Shown: positions 7,901-11,783 of the stretch, in pieces
Layout: every line of letters begins with the position of its first letter
Numbering within the stretch: the stretch's first letter is position 1
Source: Salibacteraceae bacterium
Lineage (GTDB): Bacteria > Bacteroidota > Bacteroidia > Flavobacteriales_G > Salibacteraceae
Direction of reading: 5' to 3'
Assembly (NCBI GenBank): GCA_023262195.1
Contig: JALRDM010000069.1
Location: 1 to 11,783, forward strand
DNA length: 11,783 bases
The notes under the pieces: model-generated
What the model was told of the DNA's origin: nothing
What the model saw: only the letters and a program-made list of their open reading frames with translations
Databases searched by the model: none
Position numbers and translations under genes: made by a program

Positions 7901-8741
7901 GGTTTAGGTTGCCCGCACCATTGATGGTACCTCCAACATGGTCTCCATGATCTCCGAGACTTGCATTCCAGAATTGCTCAATTATTCGACCATGATGATC
8001 AAGGTGATTATCTATGGAGCCATCATCTTGAAGTGCAACGGCAATGCCCGAACCATCATAACCAATACCGTTGGTGTTTTCTGGTGAAATGTAATTAGCA
8101 CGAGCGAGGGTGCGGCTGGTATAGTTTTCAGGTTGACCGGCATCATAGTTCCAATCAAAATACTGGATGAATGGCTTATTGGATATTGAAGCCAGCTCTT
8201 CAGCGTTAGCCTTGATTAGCGCATAACCCATTTTTTCTTCCAATTCAATGACCTCAGCTCCAGCAGCACGCAGTGAAGCCAAAGCCATGTTCGTATTTAT
8301 TGACGCGAAAAAATGCGTATTAAAAAGATATTCATTGTCTTGTTTGGCTCTTTCGGGAGCAAAATCAACATCTAAAACCCCTTTAAAATCCGACTCGTAT
8401 CCAGAAGAAGCCAATACTTCATATTGGTTTAATGCATTGAGGTCAGATCCATTGGCAATAGAAACCATGAATGATCGATTAGGCACATAGCCTAAGTTCT
8501 TTATCCCCATTTCAGACAAGGTGCTCCACTCTTCATTGGTGGGATATGTGCCCAGCCTCACCACTCCAAACCGCTGATCATTAAATGCTGGCCACTCAGC
8601 GACTTTTGCATTCGTCAACCCCTCGGCATTATTGGAAAGTGTAAACTCACCTGACTGAAGTTTAAGAGTGTAGCTTTCAGTCTGAGCGAAAGCGATTAAA
8701 AGGGTGGTTGAGAATAAAAGAGTGGTAATAATTCTAATCAT
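4950..8741 (-). CDS. T9SS-secreted, multidomain subtilisin-family (S8) serine protease
   Basis: A large secreted endopeptidase, likely surface-attached or released through T9SS. Signal peptide 1-20 (ends IAFAQ); propeptide to about 205, resembling those of KP-43-type subtilases. The catalytic domain spans about 215-500, with Asp239 (LQDDGS), His265 (GDHGDHVGGT), oxyanion Asn356 (SAGNSG) and Ser436 (GTSMSCPAISG). All four are present, though the usual HGTH is HGDH. A beta-sandwich with NDLDLTV (550-556) follows to about 628, as in KP-43-like enzymes. Then come an Ig-like module (TYPVGGE, 635-641, to about 718), an Fn3-like module (722-803), a CARDB-like module (815-918), a MAM-like, Cys-bearing module (929-1105), a PKD-like module (1108-1180) and a T9SS type A sorting domain (FIFPNPARHTLNI at 1192, YPSGLYLLVF at 1242). 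Divergent from the Prc gene across 113 bases. Non-catalytic module boundaries are by eye. Confidence 0.95.
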   Translation of the reverse strand: MIRIITTLLFSTTLLIAFAQTESYTLKLQSGEFTLSNNAEGLTNAKVAEWPAFNDQRFGVVRLGTYPTNEEWSTLSEMGIKNLGYVPNRSFMVSIANGSDLNALNQYEVLASSGYESDFKGVLDVDFAPERAKQDNEYLFNTHFFASINTNMALASLRAAGAEVIELEEKMGYALIKANAEELASISNKPFIQYFDWNYDAGQPENYTSRTLARANYISPENTNGIGYDGSGIAVALQDDGSIDNHLDHHGRIIEQFWNASLGDHGDHVGGTINGAGNLNPYHEGLAKGSDLYVYKAAPEYQAYDSIDIHYFSKDVVITSTSYSNGCNAGYTALARLMDAQIYDMESLLHVFSAGNSGTSNCGYGAGNTWGNITGGHKVGKNVMTVANLTDIDGLATSSSRGPAHDGRIKPDISAKGTQVTSTIENNEYGVKTGTSMSCPAISGTMAVLYEAFEDQQGALPASGLIKAIALNTCDDLGNVGPDFKHGWGRINARKAYEVIESTSFTEGTISNGDSAEFTIAVPNNSSSARFMLYWADPEASVNASTALVNDLDLTVVDPSSNVALPYVLNHAANAFTLDDPATPGTDHLNNVEQVEFFNPTSGNYTVKVKGFNVPQGPQKFYVVYWFEPTELVLTYPVGGESFVPFNTEKIRWDSPYESGNATIEYSNDGGNNWFPISSNTPISQGYVNWNVPSIATGNVRVRVTYNGETVESDDLSVIRIPSGLTIDYACPDSIGLSWDNTSGATGYTVHRLGQKYMKEWGTSSTTEYVDYNSNLYNEMLWYSVSSNGNNGAEGKRAVAIHHIGGVFNCVINDDAGLVSVTPAAGSIFSCHGDSLAISFEVVNNGTNPITSIDAVVTSSTGQTISETIQVNIAPNDVDEITLTEPLEIGSSMQTARLVIDIFNDGNSYNDTIISTYYPYNTPTLGAIWSEDFETFDLCSTDSDCEATVCDLSNGWVNEVSLESDDHDWRTNRGQTPSQFTGPANDHTTGNPSGKYLYVEASGGCTNATASLTSPCIDLINFDDATLTFWYHMNGSDMGSLHLDIFDGTSWTLDVFEESGDQGSTWNREMLSLSAFYGKIINLRFRGVSGFDWSSDIAIDDIEITTPPVANFTYTLQNDAQTVMFTDLSLYGDTMIFDLGDGTSLDSVPNTYFYPDLETYQVRQIVGNDYGIDTAIQVISNLSVKEYETQRFIFPNPARHTLNIASNDGVIGLIDLLSIDGSLLQSFDLSARSNAEIRLEDYPSGLYLLVFEDGDVVELSIVK

Positions 8742-8763
8742 GTGTTATGTTCTTTTTAGAAAC

Positions 8764-8799
8764 GTGGCCCTGAAGGTATGTGGCCTGATGTTACATTTG
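8764..8799 (+). promoter_or_regulatory. Candidate promoter of the Prc gene overlapped by a direct repeat
   Basis: TACATTTG (8792-8799) matches the Bacteroidota -7 element TAnnTTTG at every fixed base. CCTG (8769-8772), exactly 19 bases upstream, is a half match to the -33 TTTG. Two near-identical direct repeats, GTGGCCCTGA (8764-8773) and GTGGCCTGA (8780-8788), 16 bases apart start to start, cover the -33 and the spacer. A regulator bound there could block or assist polymerase, and might also influence the divergent protease gene. The leader to the ATG at 8855 would be about 50 bases. Confidence 0.45.
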
Positions 8800-8854
8800 A
8801 AACCAATCCTGAGCGAATCTGTTCATTGTATTGAATAGCTAGATTAAAACAAAC

Positions 8855-10981
8855 ATGAAATTTAGAGGCCTTCAATTTATCATCGCAACTGGCGCTGCAA
8901 TTCTCCTTTGTTCCTATGTCATTCACACTTCAAGTATAAGTGTCAAGGCTGACTCAGCGCTTGGGCATGAGAAAGATAAGCTCTTGGTCAATATATTGAT
9001 GAAGAGTCTCGACAATGGACATTATCAACCCAAAGACGTAAATGACGAGTTCAGTAAAGGGGCGTTTAATCTTTATCTCGAACGACTTGATTTTTCAAAG
9101 AGATTTTTGCTTGCTCAGGATGTCGAAGCGCTTCGTGCCTATGAGTTTATGATTGATGATCAGTTGAAAGCACAAGACTTTACGCTATTTAATAAAAGTT
9201 GGGAAGTACTTCAGGCTCGTATGAAGGAATCTCAAGCATATTACAAAGAGGCTCTTGCCGAACCCTTTGATTTTAGTTTGAATGAAGAGATTGAACTCGA
9301 TGAAGAAAAGCGTGACTTTGCTGCTACCAGAGACGAACTCAAAGACCAATGGCGCAAGATTTTAAAGTATCAGGTGCTCACTCGTATCCATCAAATGGAG
9401 GAAGAGCAAGCCGAAGCGCGCGAGGAATCAGATACTGCTACGGTAGACTCTTTTGAGGTGTTGGAAGAGAAAGCCCGAAAAAAGGTTCTTAAGAGCCAAG
9501 ATCGATTCTTCGACCGCATGATGAAATGGGATCAGAACGATCAAATGGAAGTATATGTGAATTCGATCACCAATGTATTTGGTCCTCATACAGGGTATTT
9601 CGCACCAAAGAAAAAAGAGAATTTCGACATTAGTATGAGCGGTCAATTAGAAGGAATTGGCGCTCAGCTTCAAGAAAAAGACGGGTATATTACCGTAACT
9701 CGAATTGTACCTGGAAGCGCTTCATATAGGCAAGGCGAGCTGGAGGAAAAAGACAAAATCCTAAAGGTGGCACAGGAGAAAGGCGATCCAGTTGATGTTA
9801 CCGACATGCGATTGGATGATGCGGTGAAGTTGATTCGTGGTAAAAAAGGAACCATAGTAAGGTTAACCATCAAGAAAATTTCTGGCGTGATCAAGGAAAT
9901 TGAAATTACACGCGATATCGTAGTCCTGACCGAAACCTACGCTAAGTCAGCTATCATTGAAAAGAAGGACGGTGCAAGAGTAGGCTACATCAACTTGCCA
10001 AAATTCTATGCAGACTTTTCGAAAAAGGGCGGCCGGGCTGCTGCCGAAGATGTTGGAAAGGAGATAGAAAAGCTTAAGGCCGAAAATATTGACGGCATCG
10101 TATTAGACTTAAGAGGTAATGGAGGAGGCTCGTTGAAAGATGCCGTTGATATGACTGGGCATTTCATTGACAATGGTCCTGTCGTGCAAGTAAAAAGTCG
10201 CTACTCAAAACCTCAAATAATGGGTGACCGTAAAGCAGGAACGCTCTATGATGGTCCTTTGGTGGTGATGCTTAATCATTTTAGCGCATCTGCCTCAGAA
10301 ATTTTAGCGGCCGCCATACAAGACTATGATCGAGGCATTATTATGGGTACCACTGGAAGCTTCGGTAAAGGAACGGTTCAGCGATTTATGGATTTGGATC
10401 GGATGGTCACATCTGCAGATCAAGATTATAAGCCGTTGGGCTCACTCAAGGTGACCACCCAGAAGTTTTATCGTATCAACGGGGGCGCTACACAACTCAG
10501 GGGAGTAGCGTCTGATATCACCATGACGGATAAGTTTAATGAGATTGAGCTCGGAGAGCGCGAGCAAGACTTTGTGATGGAATGGGATGAAATAAAGCCA
10601 GCAGCCTATGTAAAATGGCAGCCTCCCTATAATGAGAAAAAAGTTGTTGAGGCGAGTGAGAAGCGAATGAAAGACAATGAAGTAATGCAACTCGTAGCTG
10701 AGAATGCGGTTCGTCTAAAAGATCAACGCGAAAAGACCAAGGTTTCATTGAACTACGAGGAGTTTACTAAAGAGCAAAACATGCTTGATGAGGAGAATGA
10801 GACCTATAAAAATCTTATGAAACCCATCGAAGGTCTTGAAGTGCTTAATTTACGAGCAGATCTAGAAACCATAGAAGCAGACACAGTAACGGCCGACCTC
10901 AATGAAAAATGGCTGAAAAAGTTGAAGAAGGATGTTTACCTAGACGAGGCCTTAAATGTTATTAAAGACATGAAGTCTTAG
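8855..10981 (+). CDS. prc: Carboxy-terminal processing protease, Prc/Tsp type (peptidase S41)
   Basis: A periplasmic serine protease that degrades or trims proteins from their C-termini. Residues 1-26 form a signal peptide or anchor; the Cys at 19 is not in a lipobox. The N-terminal Tsp domain covers about 38-245 (ending in TNVFGPHTGYFAPKKKE). A PDZ domain at about 262-345 (GIGAQLQEKDGYITVTRIVPGS) binds substrate tails. The S41 core at about 360-550 contains LDLRGNGGGSL (417-427), the nucleophile Ser479 in SASASEI, Asp490 eleven residues on, and the general base Lys505 in GSFGKGTVQ, the same Ser/Lys layout as E. coli Prc apart from one inserted residue before GK. A helical, highly charged C-terminal domain (DUF3340-like) completes 708 residues, against about 680 in E. 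coli. It ends tail-to-tail with hflX, sharing TTAG. Family call is very sure; substrates are unknown. Confidence 0.95.
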   Translation: MKFRGLQFIIATGAAILLCSYVIHTSSISVKADSALGHEKDKLLVNILMKSLDNGHYQPKDVNDEFSKGAFNLYLERLDFSKRFLLAQDVEALRAYEFMIDDQLKAQDFTLFNKSWEVLQARMKESQAYYKEALAEPFDFSLNEEIELDEEKRDFAATRDELKDQWRKILKYQVLTRIHQMEEEQAEAREESDTATVDSFEVLEEKARKKVLKSQDRFFDRMMKWDQNDQMEVYVNSITNVFGPHTGYFAPKKKENFDISMSGQLEGIGAQLQEKDGYITVTRIVPGSASYRQGELEEKDKILKVAQEKGDPVDVTDMRLDDAVKLIRGKKGTIVRLTIKKISGVIKEIEITRDIVVLTETYAKSAIIEKKDGARVGYINLPKFYADFSKKGGRAAAEDVGKEIEKLKAENIDGIVLDLRGNGGGSLKDAVDMTGHFIDNGPVVQVKSRYSKPQIMGDRKAGTLYDGPLVVMLNHFSASASEILAAAIQDYDRGIIMGTTGSFGKGTVQRFMDLDRMVTSADQDYKPLGSLKVTTQKFYRINGGATQLRGVASDITMTDKFNEIELGEREQDFVMEWDEIKPAAYVKWQPPYNEKKVVEASEKRMKDNEVMQLVAENAVRLKDQREKTKVSLNYEEFTKEQNMLDEENETYKNLMKPIEGLEVLNLRADLETIEADTVTADLNEKWLKKLKKDVYLDEALNVIKDMKS

Positions 10982-11783
10982 TTGGTCTGGACATCCGGGA
11001 TATCGTAAAGAAAGTTATTGTAAGGGTAGCGTTTTACATGCAACTCCTTTACCTTTTCATAAAGCATATCCCTTAACTCATGTAGATTAATCTTCTCCTT
11101 AGCCGAGATAAAAATGCACTGATGGTCTTGCCTTGCCATCCAGGTTTTTTCCAAGTCTCCGAGCTTCATAGCAGGATCTATTTCACCATCCCATTTCCAT
11201 TCTTCATTTGGGGGTTCTGGGTATTGATCAATCTTGTTAAAGACAAGTATCGTGGGTTTGTCAATAGCGCCAATTTCAGCTAGTGTAGCTTCAACTGTGC
11301 GTATGTGATCTTCAAACTGGAGGTGTGATATATCCACCACGTGAATTAATAAATCGCTCTCGCGAGTTTCATCCAATGTTGACTTGAATGACTCCACCAA
11401 CTGGTGAGGAAGTTTTCGAATAAACCCAACGGTGTCTGCCATTAGAAAAGGTAAGTTTTTGACCACTACTTTTCTCACCGTTGTATCAAGCGTGGCAAAG
11501 AGCTTATTTTCGGCAAACACCTCACTTTTCGAAACCATGTTCATGATGGTGGATTTGCCCACGTTTGTGTACCCCACGAGCGCCACGCGAATCAGGCTGA
11601 CCCGATTTTTACGCTGTACACGCATCTGCTTGTCAATCTTCTCAAGCTTCTTTTTGAGTAGAGCGATTTTATCGCGTACAATTCGCCTATCCGTTTCAAT
11701 TTCCTTTTCACCAGCTCCACCTCTTGTTCCCGTTCCACCACGCTGCCGCTCGAGGTGGGTCCAGAGTCCTGTAAGTCGTGGAA
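10978..11783 (-). CDS. hflX: GTPase HflX, ribosome-splitting factor (5' partial)
   Basis: HflX binds the 50S ribosome and splits stalled ribosomes in a nucleotide-dependent way. The frame runs open to the right edge; the ATG at 11625 is internal, since the codons upstream encode the HflX hallmark LWTHLERQRGGTGTRGGAGE followed by ETDRR and a Lys-rich coiled coil (KIALLKKKLEKIDK-like). In the 267 visible residues, the G motifs follow in order: G1 GYTNVGKST (70-78), G2 around LFATLDTTVRKV, G3 DTVGFI, G4 NKID, G5 SAKEK. The N-terminal domain (roughly 150 or more residues judging from the usual 400-430) lies beyond the window. The C-terminus ends DIPDVQTN with the usual short tail. An insertion before G5 (DLEKTWMARQDHQC) is ordinary for Bacteroidota copies as I know them. 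Confidence 0.95.
   Translation of the reverse strand, partial: PRLTGLWTHLERQRGGTGTRGGAGEKEIETDRRIVRDKIALLKKKLEKIDKQMRVQRKNRVSLIRVALVGYTNVGKSTIMNMVSKSEVFAENKLFATLDTTVRKVVVKNLPFLMADTVGFIRKLPHQLVESFKSTLDETRESDLLIHVVDISHLQFEDHIRTVEATLAEIGAIDKPTILVFNKIDQYPEPPNEEWKWDGEIDPAMKLGDLEKTWMARQDHQCIFISAKEKINLHELRDMLYEKVKELHVKRYPYNNFLYDIPDVQTN

Noticed and set aside
8823-8853. Leftward promoter TTTG-N19-TACAATGA for the S8 protease
   Set aside because: Spacing is exact, but the -7 element keeps only TA and one T of the consensus, so it is too weak to list as a feature.
8855-8935. Prc homologue as a lipoprotein because of a Cys in its signal region
   Set aside because: The residue before the Cys is Leu, which does not fit a lipobox.
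11625-11625. ATG at 11625 as the start of a short 215-residue GTPase
   Set aside because: The frame upstream encodes the conserved HflX glycine-rich signature, so this ATG is internal and the gene is only cut by the window edge.
1-11783. CRISPR arrays, transposase genes, tRNA or rRNA genes, prophage or toxin-antitoxin modules
   Set aside because: Searched by eye on both strands; no repeat arrays, terminal repeats, recombinases or RNA-gene signatures were seen.

Overview
The window looks like chromosomal DNA of a member of the Bacteroidota, probably a marine or freshwater Flavobacteriales/Cytophagales-type bacterium. Three things point there: a secreted protease ending in a type IX secretion (T9SS) sorting domain, a DUF6089/PorG-type outer-membrane barrel, and leaders that are A-rich with little Shine-Dalgarno sequence. 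Some upstream regions also resemble the Bacteroidota promoter form TTTG-N19-TAnnTTTG. I see no phage, insertion sequence, CRISPR, tRNA or rRNA.

Layout: (1) 1-996 (+), a membrane-anchored metallophosphoesterase cut by the window's left edge. (2) 980-1186 (-), a probable decayed outer-membrane-barrel C-terminus in the gap before the next gene. (3) 1191-2354 (+), a DUF6089/PorG-like barrel with a strikingly basic C-terminal tail. (4) A leftward cluster: 4823-4227, a secreted protein with an internal duplication; 4172-3618, an ECF sigma factor; 3625-2351, a protein with an anti-sigma-like cytoplasmic N-terminus, one inner-membrane helix, a long linker and a C-terminal outer-membrane barrel. (5) 8741-4950 (-), a 1263-residue subtilisin-family protease with Ig-like, Fn3-like, CARDB-like, MAM-like and PKD-like modules and a T9SS tail. 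(6) 8855-10981 (+), a Prc/Tsp-type C-terminal processing protease divergent from it. (7) 11783-10978 (-), the C-terminal two thirds of the ribosome-splitting GTPase HflX, cut by the right edge.

The theme is the cell envelope: outer-membrane barrels, T9SS cargo, a periplasmic protease and an envelope-linked sigma factor. The most interesting unit is the sigma factor with its stop/start-overlapped partner. The partner appears to run from cytoplasm to outer membrane in one chain, so it could pass an outer-membrane signal directly to the sigma factor. That is inference from architecture. Genes are tightly packed; two convergent pairs end in the same 4-base TTAG overlap, and no gene-free stretch exceeds 200 bases.
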